Positions 1 through 13,800 of a stretch of DNA of 64,000 nucleotides are shown here, piece by piece; positions within the stretch are counted from its first letter, which is position 1, and each line of letters begins with the position of its first letter. The notes under the pieces are model-generated. The model was not told the origin of the DNA, ran no database searches, and saw only the letters and a program-made list of their open reading frames with translations. Source of the DNA: Metridium senile (Eukaryota; Cnidaria; Anthozoa; Actiniaria; Metridiidae); the NCBI GenBank assembly GCA_949775045.1, contig OX459095.1:37074809-37138808 (forward strand), given 5' to 3'. The position numbers were made by a program, and so were the translations under genes.

Positions 1-291
1 CTTGCAGTGATAAAGGAATATGAACAATTGTTAGTGTTAAAAAAGGTCAATATCATTGCAGGCTCACTGTTTGTTTTGCCTCGATGCAAAGAGATAAAGG
101 CATGGCTACCTTTAACAATGTTGCACAAAGAGACTATTCCATTCCTGGTCTGGACATTGTTGTAGCATTAGTTATAATGACCATCTTAATAGTTGTTTAG
201 GTATAACATCAACAAAAATAACACTCTAAATTATGTAAAAGTATTTTGACCTCAACAATGACTTAGTGTTTTTTTCTATTTTTTTCTACAG

Positions 292-427
292 GTGTAAAGG
301 TCTGATGCTTCTTGAGGTATACACAAGCAAGTCAGGTCAACAGTTAAATCTTCCTAGTTTTTTAGACATTGAAAAGGAAGTTACTTATGATCCAGAATAT
401 TCAATGTTTCATCTTTCTCTGAAGTGA
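292..427 (+). CDS. 3'-terminal exon of an unidentified upstream gene (partial)
   Basis: A good acceptor (T-rich tract ending TTTTTCTACAG, AG at 290-291) is followed by an open frame of 44 codons ending in TGA at 425-427. It is entered with one base completing a codon (292 is the third base of a split codon). The peptide runs [10 protein letters not shown] and then a conserved-looking tail with [19 protein letters not shown]. The composition (acidic and aromatic residues, no low complexity) looks like a real soluble-domain C-terminus rather than chance. I do not recognise the family and give no function. The rest of the gene lies left of the window; 1-291 looks intronic. The gene is tail-to-tail with NUDT9. 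Confidence 0.6.
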
Positions 428-822
428 ATGGTTATAGTGTAGTGATGAACAGTTTTACAACTCTTTGAGTGGAAGGAATCAGTTAAAATTTTATTAAACT
501 TCGTATTCAGGTTTGAACATTTTCTGGAAGTTTGAGTATTTTTATTTATTGGCAAGAAAGAAAACAATACATGCATAGCTATGAGATAAATGAATGATCA
601 AATCACTGCACCACCCATACTCTGTTTATTATTTTGGTTACTCCAAATGCACTACCATCTAAAGTGTCCACAGTATTTCTTGTTCTTCCACTACTTGTTG
701 TTCTTGTTTTGTGTGTAGTAAAAAATACTGTAAAATGACTACTTTTATGACTTGCTTTTTAAATAAAAAGAAACTTATGGAATTACAATGTTGAAGTGAA
801 CTTCTTGGCTTTTGTATCAGAC

Positions 823-995
823 CACTTAATTGCAAGAATGTTGTCATGAAAAAGAGAACATTAGTAATTTAGTAACAAAGGAATATCAGGAATAACAAAA
901 GAAAGAGTTCAGTGTGAGTGATGTTCTTTTGTCTTTTAATTAATTCCTTTCCCACTAAATTACAAAAGTCAGGACAACGTTCTTGCAATTAAGTG
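823..995. mobile_element. MITE copy 1, family with TTGCAAGAAYGTTGTC ends
   Basis: Inverted ends: CACTTAATTGCAAGAATG at 823 pairs with CGTTCTTGCAATTAAGTG at 978-995 with a single mismatch. The interior is also partly palindromic (AATTTAGTAACAAAGGAAT against ATTCCTTTCCCACTAAATT). A second, about 90% similar copy lies at 9184-9361. There is no coding capacity, so it is a non-autonomous element. Confidence 0.8.
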
Positions 996-1732
996 TATGA
1001 AAAATATAATATATATATTATATATATATTGCATCTTATTAGCTTGGTGTTTATTTTTATGCAATAATAATGATAATAATAATAATATATTTTTAGTACA
1101 TCCCAAAATAAAGAATTAGTAGTTAGCATTCCGCAGCTTGCCTCAGATGCAATAATGATGATAATATTATAATAAATAATTAAGAATTTGGGGTATTTTT
1201 ACAAGGCAGATAAATACCTCTTTTTATTATTCACTAATTTGAATAGAGCAAAAGCACTAAAACCAGGAAATAAGAGCAAAATAGCTACTAACAATTAGTT
1301 GTTCTTATATGACTATGTAGTCGGTATCGCTCAAAAAGCAAATCAAAGTAGCAGTTTGATTTGTGTGTGTGTGATTTTGCTCTATTCAAAAATTAAAACC
1401 AGTTTTTAAGTTTTTAATACCTTTCAAGCCAAATTTGGAAATAATTATATAGGAGGCCAGCTCCACACTACACTTACCATTATGCACTGGGGGACATTAA
1501 AAAACCAATGAGAACATAAAAAACCCTGGTTGTGACCACCCTCAATGGCTGACTCATACTAACTACTAATTCCTTGTAAAGCCATGTAAATACTGGTCCA
1601 TACAGTCATATGATTAATTGTAAACGCCTATTGATGTATTTGAAATGCACTATATAAGTATTACATTGGGTATTTGTACATATTTAAATTTGTTTTTTCA
1701 TTGTAATCATATCCATTATTGTTTTAAGCACT

Positions 1733-1782
1733 TAGAACAGACTGTATAAGCGCTATACAAGCCATATTATTATTATTATTCA
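1733..1782 (+). repeat. Retroposon 3' tail (GCGCTATA...ATTATTATT)
   Basis: The sequence AAGCGCTATACAAGCCATATT followed by (ATT)n resembles the 3' end shared by many LINE-mobilised SINEs and CR1/L2-like LINEs. A related tail ends the repeat at 2637-2975. The upstream part (from about 1440) has no frame I can recognise. Confidence 0.4.
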
Positions 1783-2164
1783 TGTACTCATATGCAAAGG
1801 ATGTAATAATTATATACATCTATACATCATCTTTACTATATATCCAACAATTTCTTGCTTAAAATATTATAAACAAAACATGAAAGTAGTCCTACATTTG
1901 AAATTTATAACTTAAAATGTATTTCAATTTTATATATTTATTGATCAATACCATATTATTTCAATATTTTGGATGATAATATATATTGAGATAAACAATT
2001 GTACTATGTTAAGACATTTTGAAACTAGGCTACCGGCTGACGTTAATTTGGGTATATGATTATCTAACATTTTAAGTATATTCAATAATAAACGAGTATT
2101 ACTAGTGGAATGTCATATCAAGTATTTAACATTATGCTTTTAAACATTGAGTAAACACTGATAC

Positions 2165-5100
2165 TTAATTGGTACATGTATTTTCTGATGAGAGATGTGC
2201 TCCATGCAAGACTGCTACTCTATGAATCATGTCCATGTGACTGGCATAAAGTTCAAGCTCACTGGATATTTCCATCCATTTTACTGCACCTGCATCATCA
2301 CCTGCCTGAAGCGTAAACCTGTCAAATGTATTCCCAGTATCATCATGAAAATTGACTGCTATAGTTTCCATCCATGCATTGTCAGTGTTTCTTGGGTCAT
2401 CAACATAACCCTTGTAAATCTAAAAAACAAATAAGGTATACAATATATTTTTGCAACATCCACACCATCCAACACCTACACTAAATGTGTATGCATGCTC
2501 ATTACCTAAAACAGGTCATGAGGTATGTTTTAGCTGGACAAGTATCAGGTGATTAAGCCCCAAGCTTTAAAGTGAGATCTTCCATGCAACAAAAATAAAA
2601 AACAAAACCCTGCGAAGAGGATCAAAGCAGCGTTTCCCATTGGCTAAAAATGGTTGATTCCAAGCCCAGGTGATTGCATTGTGTCCTTGGGCAAGACACT
2701 TTACTCTCTATGTGCCTCATCTTTTCAGATAAGGACATAAAGCCGGAGGTCTCGTCTGCTTTCACTCTAATCCTATATAAGGTGGACGTTAAAGATCCTG
2801 TTGTGATATTTGCAAAGATTGGGGATTGTCTCCCGGTACAACAGTCAGGCCTTGGAGGCATTCACTAACAACACTCATTATTGTAAGCTGCTTGTTTTCA
2901 GCAGTCCAATAAATGCTATGAGCTATTCGAGAGAATTAGCGCTATATCAATGAGGCATATTATTATTATATTATTAATAATTGCTATTTTTTCTGTTTTG
3001 TTTTGTCCCAATTAGTTATTATACTTACCATTTCTCCACTTTTAAAGAGATCATTGACTAGAGCAGACAGTGTTTTTCTTTCTTCTACAGATGCTTCTAT
3101 TGAATTTAAGGCTTCCTCTCCAAATTCCTTTTTTAGGGTGTTGCTTACGCTGTCTCCAGGGTCAACCATACCCTAAGAGATAAAAACATCCAAATTATAA
3201 ACCATGTGGTGATGATAACAACAAAGTGGATTAAGTAATGTTTTATTAACAAGCAGGGGCATCCTGATAAAACACCATCTGTGAGTTTATTGAACGGCTT
3301 CAAAAACTCAAACCTATATATTTCATGTTTTTGTAAAAAGAATCAAGGATTTATGAATGTTTTTTTTTAATGAAGGTTAAAGTTGATGTAAATTATTTTG
3401 ATTATTTTACTATGTAAATTATGGCAAATCTTCATTTGCAGGTATGTACAGTCCAGACACTGGAACCATGAGCGATATTGTTAAGTGATAACATTTGCTT
3501 ACAATTTATGAATAATGTTTTACAACAAATTGAGGCTTTCCCTGTGCAAATGTGCCTTATTATAAGTAATACCATGGCACTGAGGGATACGTAAGAGTTA
3601 AGGTGGCTCGACTGAGTATTTTTGAGGGGCCACCGTCGCTGTTTGATCGCAAAGTACGTCGCGCGTAGAAAAATAATTTCAAATTAATTTCCATAGCGAG
3701 TTCAGGCATAGACTGAAGTTTGTTCTGATGTTTCAAATATTGCAATCGGAACTAGCAATAATTTTTTATGATAGAAAAGTAGTTTTGACAAATACGACAA
3801 TTTTAGGCGAAATAGAGTTTTCTATAAAACCGCATTGGTTGTTTCACAAACTTCAGATCGAGGTCTTCGTTGTTGCTGAAAATAAAAGATTTATATGGAG
3901 GCATTTTTGAATAAAACGCTTTTAAACATTTACACAACAAATAAATTAAATTAATCAAGCATCCATTTCACTTGATCAAAAACATCCCTGCAAAAGCTCA
4001 GAAAAAGTTGCTTTTGGTCTCATTTGGTCAACAAATGTCTTAGTTATCCGTCTGGCGAACATGAACGAAATCACTTCAGGTTATTAGGACATACATGATT
4101 TTTCGTTTGGTGAGATATAACTGCGCTTTTTCTTCTTTTGTCTAATATTGCACACATTTTTACAAAATATTTCAAAACTTAAAATTTCCTTGATGAATTT
4201 TTTTCTTACCGCAGCATTGGCTTTTTGAAATAGTTACTCATCTAGCCCTGCAGGTTTATGACCATTGATAGATTGGAAGATATCGAAAATAATTTTCAAA
4301 ATAGGTAAACTTTTCGGCCGCTTACTCAAGGCTCGCATTGTTTTGGTTGTCCGAGATCGCTATTGTCTATATTTTTTACTCAAGTTGTGAATTCCGATAT
4401 GCATTGTCACCTCACAAACAACACTTGACTACCGTTCGTTTATAGCCGAGCAGCTCCGAGTGTAATGACAAAGGACGGAACGCAATTCCAGCTGATATGC
4501 TGTACTTCGAATCTTTGCCCAGTGATTTTTCGCTTTTTATCAAGTTTAGTTAGAGGCATGTTATGAGAAGTACTGCATATCAGCTGGAATTGCGTTACAA
4601 GCACACATCGTAACCGTCCTTTATAATATAATATTCAGTCATTATAAGTCATTATAATATAATATTCAAACGATCACATTCGGAGCTGCTCGGCTAACGA
4701 ACGGTAGTCAAGTGTTGTTTGTGAGGTGACAATGCATTTCGGAAATCACAACTTGAGTAAAAAATATAGACAATAGCGGTCTCGGACAACCAAAACAATG
4801 CGAGCCTTGAGTAAGCGGTCGAAAAGTTTACCTATTTTGAAAATTATTTTCGATATCTTCCAATCTATCAATGGTCATAAAACTGCAGTGCTCGATGAGT
4901 AACTATTTCAAAAAGCCAATGCTGCGGTAAAAAAAAAATTCATCAAGGAAATTTTAAGTTTTGAAATATTTTGTAAAAATGTGTGCAATATTAGACAAAA
5001 GAAGAAAAAGCGCAGTTATATCTCACCAAACGAAAAATCCTGTATGTCCTAATAACCTGAAGTGATTTGGTTCATGTTCACCAGACGGATAACTAAGACA

Positions 5101-8100
5101 TTTGTTGACCAAATGAGACCAAAAGCAACTTTTTCGGAGCTTTTGTAGTGATGTTTTTGATCAAGTGAAATGGATGCTTGATTAATTTAATTTATTTGTT
5201 GTGTAAATGTTTAAAAGCGTTTTATTCAAAAATGCCTCCATATAAATCTTTTATTTTCAGCAACAACGAAGACCTCGATCTGAAGTTTGTGAAACAACCA
5301 ATGCGGTTTTATAGAAAACTCTATTTCGCCTAAAATTGTCGTATTTGTCAAAACTACTTTTCTATCATAAAAGATTATTGCTAGTTCCGATTGCAATATT
5401 TGAAACATCAGAACAAACTTCAGTCTATGCCTGAACTCGCTATTGAAATTAATCTGAAATTATTTTTCTACGCGCGACGTACTTTGCGATCAAACAGCGA
5501 CGGTGTTCCTTCAAAAATACTCAGTCGAGCCACCTTAAATACCGAGAATGTCGGCAACAAGCTATATAAAGCCTGAGGGCTTTATTGGCTTATTGCCGAC
5601 ATTCTCGGTATTTAACTGACTTAATCTTAACTGATGAATTCCCACAAGGAAATATTAAACAATCGCTTTTCAACTCATTCAGAGGAATGCTAACAAACTT
5701 GAATGCTAACAACTTGATGAGATTAAACATGTTTTGGTTGCAAAATTATCGTCGATTGACTTAGTAGCATAATAGCTTAAAGTGCAGATACAGCAATGCA
5801 GGAGATCTCGGTTTGAATCCTGGCGTTTTTCGACAAAAATCGCTATCAAGTAAATTATTTCTAAGTCAACTGATGTTTACTAGTAGAGACGAGGGGATGC
5901 AAGTAATTATATATCTAGATAAAGCCCTTGAATTGGGAATGAGCCGGTTATTATCCTAGATACAACCCTGTGAATAGCAAAGAAAACCGAGTGAAGTGTG
6001 GATTAATAGTGATTATTACATGATTACATCGGTTTTCATTGTTAATTTGTAGGGCTTTATATTGCGTATTATTCCCATTTGAGGGCAATATCTATAAATA
6101 TTGCCCTGGAATACTAATGTATATTGCCCTTGAATACCAATGACCTAATCCCTATATTATCCTTGTCATTTCCGGTCTTTTTCAACTTTATATGTAACGT
6201 TAAACTTAGAAATTTTCTAGTTGCTAACATTTAACGGATAAAAAATCATCTGATAGAGTGACCCTTTTGAGGATCGAACCCCGAACCCTTTGCTTACAAA
6301 TCCTGACCCTAACACTTTATGCTAACTGTCCGATCGATGTCAGTTGGTGAGAAGAAAACATATTCATTTGTTCGTTAACGTTCATTAGTATTATGGTGTA
6401 CAACAAAACTAAAAGCCCATTGTTTGGATTCTATTCTCATGGGAAACTAAAAAAATAATCAGCTTGATGATGCCCTTTGGGACATGAAGTTGTGTGAAAA
6501 CCTCTGTAAATCCTGTAATAAGTCAGATAAATACCCCGAACGTTGGCAATAAGCTTATTGCCTCTGTTCTCGGTATTTATCTTATACTTAAATGTCCCCG
6601 AAGCAGAGGGAAGTTTAGTGGAAGTTTAGTAATGAGGGAAGATTAGTTCTAATTTTCCCTGATTCCTATTCATGGAGAGGGATGTTAGCGATATAACGTC
6701 CCTCTTAAAACAATGGAACCCGAGGTGATCATGGTATTATGTCAGATATCACAGCAGTACTAGATAATGTAAAAGTGGAGTATTCCTTTCTAGCTTTTAC
6801 CACTTATTATGTAGTTGAACATTAGATAGATAAAATTAGTCAAGATAAAAAATAAATTTTGAATTCTGTAATACTGCTGACTCTAATATTTTTCATTTTA
6901 AATATTACAGCGCGACACACCTTACCATGGCCACCCAATTAAAGTTTTGTACAAGTTAGCTTAGCGTTCAAAAGTTTCTCTTTTCAAATTATTTGCTACA
7001 CCTTTTCAAATTTAAACATCCTGGGAGGTTTTTCAGACATTTATAAACTTCACTCTTGTCTTTGCTTTGAACATTTCAAAGTGTTTACTGTTTTACACTC
7101 AGCGTGTCTTTAATATTAAGGTCAAATTCTCGCTTTCTGATTGATTAACTTGTACAAAACTTTAATTAGGTGGCCACGGTAAGGTGCGTCGCGCTGTAAC
7201 TTACTCCTGGTATAGCCCATTGCCCATTGTCCTTTCTCTTAATAGCCACAAACTCAAGCACAGGTTTATCATTCTTGTAAAACCGTTTTCCCTCACTTGT
7301 ATGCTTCCACCTGAAAGAAGAACAAATGCTTTCTGCTAGAATACCACAAAAAAAAAACATCAATTTTTCAGACTGTATATAATATTATATATATATATTG
7401 TATCATTTTATAATACAACATAATTTATATCACATGCTATCAAGGCTTAACCTGAGCAATGAAGACCTTAAAACACACATTTGCATTTGTGACTTGCAGT
7501 AAAGAAACTTAATTGTAGTTTCTTTTACTTGATGGGCACAGTGAGAGCTGATGTGATGTTGTTCTGATATTTTCTGAATCTGTTGCCTCATTTGTGACAT
7601 TTTGTCAATTACAACGTTGATCCTTCATCCAGCAGCCTCAAATTTAAAGAGTTTGTGTTCAAAATTAGGCTATTTTTCTGTAGTCAACACTCTACGAAAA
7701 ACCTCAAAATAAGCACTTTCAATGGGAGTTGTTTAAAAAGTATACCGTATGTCAAAAGGTTCTTTAAAACCGTGTCTTGTTTTTTTTTTGTGATAAAATG
7801 CTTAGTTTTTGAGTTATGGATTGTGGTGTCAAGTAACTTGAAGTTTTAACAATTATTCAACTTTGAAATACATTTACTCAAGAATGAAGCATTTTATCGA
7901 AAAAAGAATTCGAAGTACACCGTTTTGAAGACAAGTATTTATAAAATAATTGGGATAGTATGTGCACGTTGATTGATCAAAAACCTGTGTTTCATAAGTG
8001 CATGAAAACACACTCACACCATTTTCAAGTACACATTCATCAGTGAGTTTTTATGTTCATTTTCATTGAAATGCGACGTAGGGAGAAATGACATCGTCAA

Positions 8101-10866
8101 ACTAATATTATAATTTTTTGGCTGTTTTGCATGATTATTATTTTATAAAAACAATGACATCTTTTGTGTTTTCACTGGCTTATCAAAACCTCAATACGTT
8201 TGGGAGAATTCTCGAGCAGGTCCAAACACTGCATCTCATGTTTGGACTGATCTGTTCTAGAGTTTTTTATAAACGTGTCGTTTTTTATAAACGTGTGAAA
8301 ACACAGAAGACGTATTTCATTTCTTAAGTGATGAGCTTTGAATAATATGATTTGTGATTCATTTTTATACAATTTCCCTTTAAATATTAGGTCTGAAATA
8401 TAATTACCTGGTAACAATTGGATCTGCAGCATGATTTGGTCCCCATCTACCAAGAAACCCCCTTCCTGTTATTCCAGTTCTACCTTGTGGATTCCTAGAA
8501 AATAACAATTTGAAATTATTTTCTAATAATTAAGTTGTTTCCCTGAGAGTTTCCTCCAGACAATAGTTGGGCCATTCCACCGTGACGGACATTACATTCA
8601 CAGACCTAAATAAGCTTGTGTTTCATACACAGTTGCATTATCTTACAATTTATTTTTTCACACAACTGTCTTAGAACCTTGTCTACAATTTGCATGAAAA
8701 AAGTTTTCAGAAATAATTTTTGACTTGTCAGTTTTTTGTCCAAAAGGACGGTGACGGACATTACAGCTAAAACTACCACTAATTCCAGTTGGGTAAATTA
8801 GAAGTGAAATTCCTGTGAATTGTGAGAAGTTTATAGCAAACAAATGCTTTTTAGCATTTGGTTATAGGTTAAGTTTTCTTACTGAAGACCTATATTTTCT
8901 AGTTTTTTTTCTATTTTTTAAAAAAAGGGAATATTTAGCGTGACGGACATTACAAGAAATGTGACGGACATTTACAAATGACAAATTCAGTAAGTCAAAT
9001 ATAAGAAAATTGCCTAATTTGCTTAGTAAATATCACATAGAATAGATAATATTACAGTAAAATCACATTGAGAACCTTAGTCAGTTAACTCTCTTTTTGG
9101 AGGACGCTTTTTAATGTTGTCAAATTTTCATTATTTCAATGTCTCATGTGGAATGACCCAGTTATAGAGTTGATTTGTTATGTACACCTATACTTGAAAG
9201 AATGTTGTCATATGAAAAAAGAACATTAGTAATTTAGTAACAAAAGAATATCAGGAATAACAAAAGAAAGAGTTCAGCTTGAGTGATCTTCTTTTGTCTT
9301 TTAATAATTCCTTTCCCACTAAATTACAAAAGTCAGGACAACGTTCTTGCAATTAGGTGTATACCAACTGTCAAATATGTTTTTTTTTCTTATTCTCTGA
9401 TTTAATGGGGGCTTCACATGCAAGTGAACATGTTTTGACGTTTATTTAATGATTTGCATAAGCATACACATAATAAATAAATGTATGATAGATATTGTTA
9501 TAATATAAATTGATTGCAATAAAGTCGAGAAGCTAACAACAATTGTTACATATATAACAAGAATTTTATGTACCGTTATTAATAAACGTCCTCAATAAAA
9601 TTATTTACGCTATTTTAAAACACATCAACACCTAAACACATCAACACCTGTCAATGCATTAAAGAAACACTCCTAATCTCCATCATTGACAAGAGAGATC
9701 CGTTGAACCTTAGACTTCTAGAGGCCTTTATGGTTGATCAATTATGTACGCACAAACATATAATTATCCAACATGTATATTATCTACCGTATCATTTTCT
9801 CTGATGATGCCGTTGACGGTAATAGCTCAGACTCATAATAAAACACATTCATAGTAGCAAGGCCTCATTTGAACTTATCCTTAGTAATTTAACTTGATAT
9901 TTCTCTTCAAAATTCTCTTGAAAAGTTTGATAAATAATTATTATAACACTGACCTAGAGTTTTTATAAGTTGTTTACAGCATTTGATCATATTATCTAAG
10001 TTATTATCTAGGTTTGAGTCCTGGCTCAGCAATGCTTTATTTGTGAGCAGCTGAGTTTGTTTGATATGTTTTTCTTTTCTATATGCCACAAGGGGTTTTC
10101 TCTGGTTTATCCTGAACATGAAAGCAGAGTTATGTGCTGAAATATTTAATGTAGAGGTAGTGAGTGTAAGTCTGAGTCTTTCCAATTTAATTAGGGCACT
10201 TGTGTCTGACTAAATACATTGAGAGAATTTTGAGAGGAAATTGGATTTTGTTTATTTGATTTTATAGAAAAACATACCTTGGAAGTTCATTATTAACTTC
10301 ATATTTTCCAGTGTAACTAGTTCTGTCAACATTGTATCCACCATCAAGCTGATTGTATTTAATTGACAGGTCTGCAGGATTCACACTGAAAATATATATA
10401 AAAAAATAAGATATGAAAGAATAGCAATAGAATCTTTTGAGACTCAGCTTTTACTTGCTACCACAGTCAACCAGCAAACTAAAAAGATTAGGAAACACAC
10501 TTACACATAAAATAATTGTGAGTTGATTATTTTTTTAATATTTTGAAGAATAATTTTTCCCGCAGTGCTACAGTCATATTCTTTAGCAAAAAAAGCATAA
10601 AATCTGTGTTCATAACTTTTCTCTTAAACCTTAAAGTGTGAAGGTTCAACTATTTGCTTACAAATCTTATCATGGAACCTGACAAAAGGGTATTAATTAT
10701 AAGTAATACCATGGCACGAGGTAAATTAGTGATTAATTTCCCCGAATACCAAGGTATACGTATTTGGGGAAATTTAAACACTTACTTCTCGAGTGACGTG
10801 GTATTAGATTGTAATAATTAGATTGTAATATCGTGTAGTTCCAGAAATAATCCATACCCCCCGCCC

Positions 10867-10897
<31 letters not shown>

Positions 10898-13800
10898 AAA
10901 ACGGAGGGAATTTTTTTTATTGAAAACAGGTTCCCATTTAAATCTGTACTTTCCCATTTAAATCTGTACTTATGCAAATTGTGTTGATGTGTGCTAAACA
11001 CACATGTCAACCAACCAGACAAGTTCACTTCAGAAATAATATACTCTGATTGGTTGACCTGTGTGTTTAGCACACATCAACACAATTTGCGTAAGTACAG
11101 ATTTAAATGGGATAGTACAGATTTAAATGGGAACCTGTTTGAATTTTTTTGATTTCCGAGGAATATAGAACTACTGTTAGGAAATATATGTTAGTTTTCA
11201 TAGAACATTGATTAATATTATGGTTAGCATAATTAAAATGACGGGTATTGGCTTGGCGTTGTTGTTTGTGCCAATAGAGTAGACGTACTTAATCCGTGAA
11301 ACAAATACTAATTTTTAGTACTAAATAGTGATAATAAAACAATAGAAAACAAAGAATTTTTGTATGAAATAGTACTAATTAGTACTAATTATATGTCACG
11401 GATTTAGTGCGTCTACTCTACCACAAACATGAATTATTGTGGATACATAAAGCTTGTTACACAAAGCACATTGAATACAATAAATAGTATTAAGAGTAAT
11501 ACATTTTGTCAAGTAAAATGGTAACTAATGTGATACAAAGATTTAGGCCAGTAACAAATGTAAGTCACACAATATGGGGACAGTTATTACAGTGCTTACA
11601 AGAACAACAGAAAGTGACAGGATCTTTTTCATTAGGCCTTAACACCCTTAACAAGAAAATTACGAATATTATGATCACACTTGAAGGAAAAAGTGGACGT
11701 TCATTGACAAAAAGGGTCAGAAGTAAGCAAATTACAATTACAATTTATACAGGGCTTAACATGGTTATTAAGTGGATGATGTTATGGTATATAATACTCT
11801 ATCTCACCCAGTCCCAGGAGTGTGTCCATACCATCACATGGAAACCAGGCCTAAATATTTACCTTACATCTGGATCAGCATACACAGGACCATCTAAAAT
11901 GTGCTGTGAAGTGTACATGACAGGTTTATATTCTGGGAAACATTCATCCCAAGGAACCTTGTCATCTGGTACAGGAAATCTTTTGACATTTGTATTTGGG
12001 TAGCTGGCTTCGCGTGCTTTGATATGCATACTTCTAAAGATGGACCTGCACACTGTTTAAAAATAATAATTAGTGATTTGTAGAATATTATGAGATTATC
12101 TCTTTTTATGCGCAGGTGAGCATCTCCCTATGAAAGCCGCTCAATAATAATAAGTAATAAATTATTAAATTACTATTTTAACACTCTTCTTATGACTTAA
12201 AATTCCATAAGTTGTCCTATCAACAATCCAATGGCATTTTGTTATGATTTTAAACATTTCCTTAAATTAGTTTTTTACTAGATCAATTAAAATTAATTCA
12301 TAAATTGAAATATGTTCGGTGTATAAGTGAAATACAGATACATGAAAAAAATATTATATACCCTTGGTGGGAATTTAACCCCACGGTTGTGGCTTTCTAG
12401 TACGATGTGTTCAAGGATCAACCACACTGTCATGTGCATGTAGGATACTTGCTTGAAGTTTTCTTTGATTTGTTTGCTATTTTTATCTTTCTTTTTGTAT
12501 ATTTTGTACCTTTGTGTGTCAGGTTCTGTTCTGTTTTAGTCAATTTGATATAACTAAGAACTGATCACTGCTCTGAGAAACAAATATATACTTTATAAAA
12601 CTATTCACGAATACCAGAAAAGGAGAACTGGTTAATGGATTTTGCTTATTTTGAATGTACTTTGTGAAATAATGCAGCAGACCAAACATAGTTGTTATAT
12701 ATATACTATGCAAATGAAATGAAAATGAAAGTGAAAGATAAAGCAAAACAAACTGGATTCTATTTGTGGTGTTCTATTGCTTGGCCAATATTAGCTGGTA
12801 AGTCACTTTAAGAGTTAATGGCACAATAGAGTAAGCATTAAAAGTGTGACACATAAATAGTACTAAATAGTGATATTTTATGCTAATACTATTGTTTTCT
12901 ATTGTTTAATTAGCACTAATTAGTACTAATTAGTACTACTTGTTTCACAGGTATAATATTTGTACTCTAACGAAAATCTAAATAACTTTTTTTTTAAATG
13001 GGAAAAAATCACACAAAAAAGTCTTCAGTAAGAAACCTTATAAATGTTTAATTTACAGAGCATTATGTCCGCCACATTTTTGGTAATATGCATCATGCTA
13101 AATATTCTAATTTTTTATGTTAAATATAGGTCTTTGGTAAGAAACCTTAACTTATGACTAAATGCTATTTAAAAAGCATTTGTTTGCTATAAACGTCTCA
13201 CAATTCACAGGAATTCCACTTCTTATTTACCCAACTCAAGTTGTTGGTAGTTTTAGCATGTAATGTCTGTCATGGTTCTTTTGGATGAAATACAGGCAAG
13301 TAGTAGTTTGCAAAAATAAAATGAAAGATTATATCTGTGTATGAAACACAAGCTTGTTTAGTTATCTGAATGTAATGTCTGTCATGGTGGAATGACCCTT
13401 AAGCGGCATTTACACAAGCAATTTTTCCTTGGCAATTTTTCCTTGACAAGGAAAAGCTAGCATGTTGGCTTTTCCTTGACAAGGAAAACTTGTCAAGGAT
13501 GAAATTTGCTTGTGTAGACGGACAACAAAGAAAATGTGGCAAGGAATATTAATGAATTAGTTCCAAGTCTTTTCGCACAATCAATCAAAATAAAAAAATG
13601 GAGAAAGCAAAAAATAAATTGGAGCTATAAAGCTGTTTATCTTTTATTGGATCTACTCCAATCGAGAGAAAGTCTGTGGAATACTAAACATGAATCCTAT
13701 CGAAATTGTAATATTAAAAAAAGGAGTATGAGGAAATACTGGAGTTTCTTCGTGAAGAAATGCCTGACGTAGAATTGCCCAGTTTGAAAGGTAGTAATAA

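Larger units (their letters stand above)
428..2164. other. Intergenic gap between the unknown + gene and NUDT9 (tail to tail)
   Basis: No coding frame found. It holds the probable 3' UTR of the left gene, a MITE (823-995), an AT microsatellite near 1008-1030, AAT-rich stretches near 1066-1090 and 1150-1175, and a LINE/SINE-type 3' tail at about 1733-1782. A TTTATT at 1937-1942 could be the AATAAA of the NUDT9 minus-strand transcript, about 220 bases after its stop. Confidence 0.6.

Noticed and set aside
1..167. Open frame from the left edge (VIKEYEQLLVLKK...)
   Set aside because: Ending it at the only fair donor (GTCAAT at 46) gives the wrong phase for the exon at 292, and the rest has no recognisable pattern.
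3728..5408. Identical 60-codon frames on opposite strands (3728-3910 and 5226-5408)
   Set aside because: They are the same sequence in the two arms of the foldback element; the duplication comes from the inverted repeat, not from a conserved gene.
6256..6335. tRNA gene on the minus strand
   Set aside because: A perfect box B word is present, but box A and the acceptor stem do not pair; a SINE head is more likely.
8118..8327. Short plus-strand frame with repeated TTTTATAAACGTG
   Set aside because: No domain, AT-rich, lies in a NUDT9 intron; chance frame with a small local duplication.
11506..12003. 165-codon plus-strand frame
   Set aside because: It runs antisense across NUDT9 exon 2 (12052-11863), which has clear homology and matching splice phases. 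The plus-strand peptide has no recognisable domain.
12361..12440. tRNA gene on the minus strand (GGGGTTAAATTCCC box B)
   Set aside because: No matching acceptor stem or anticodon arm could be drawn; at most a degenerate SINE.
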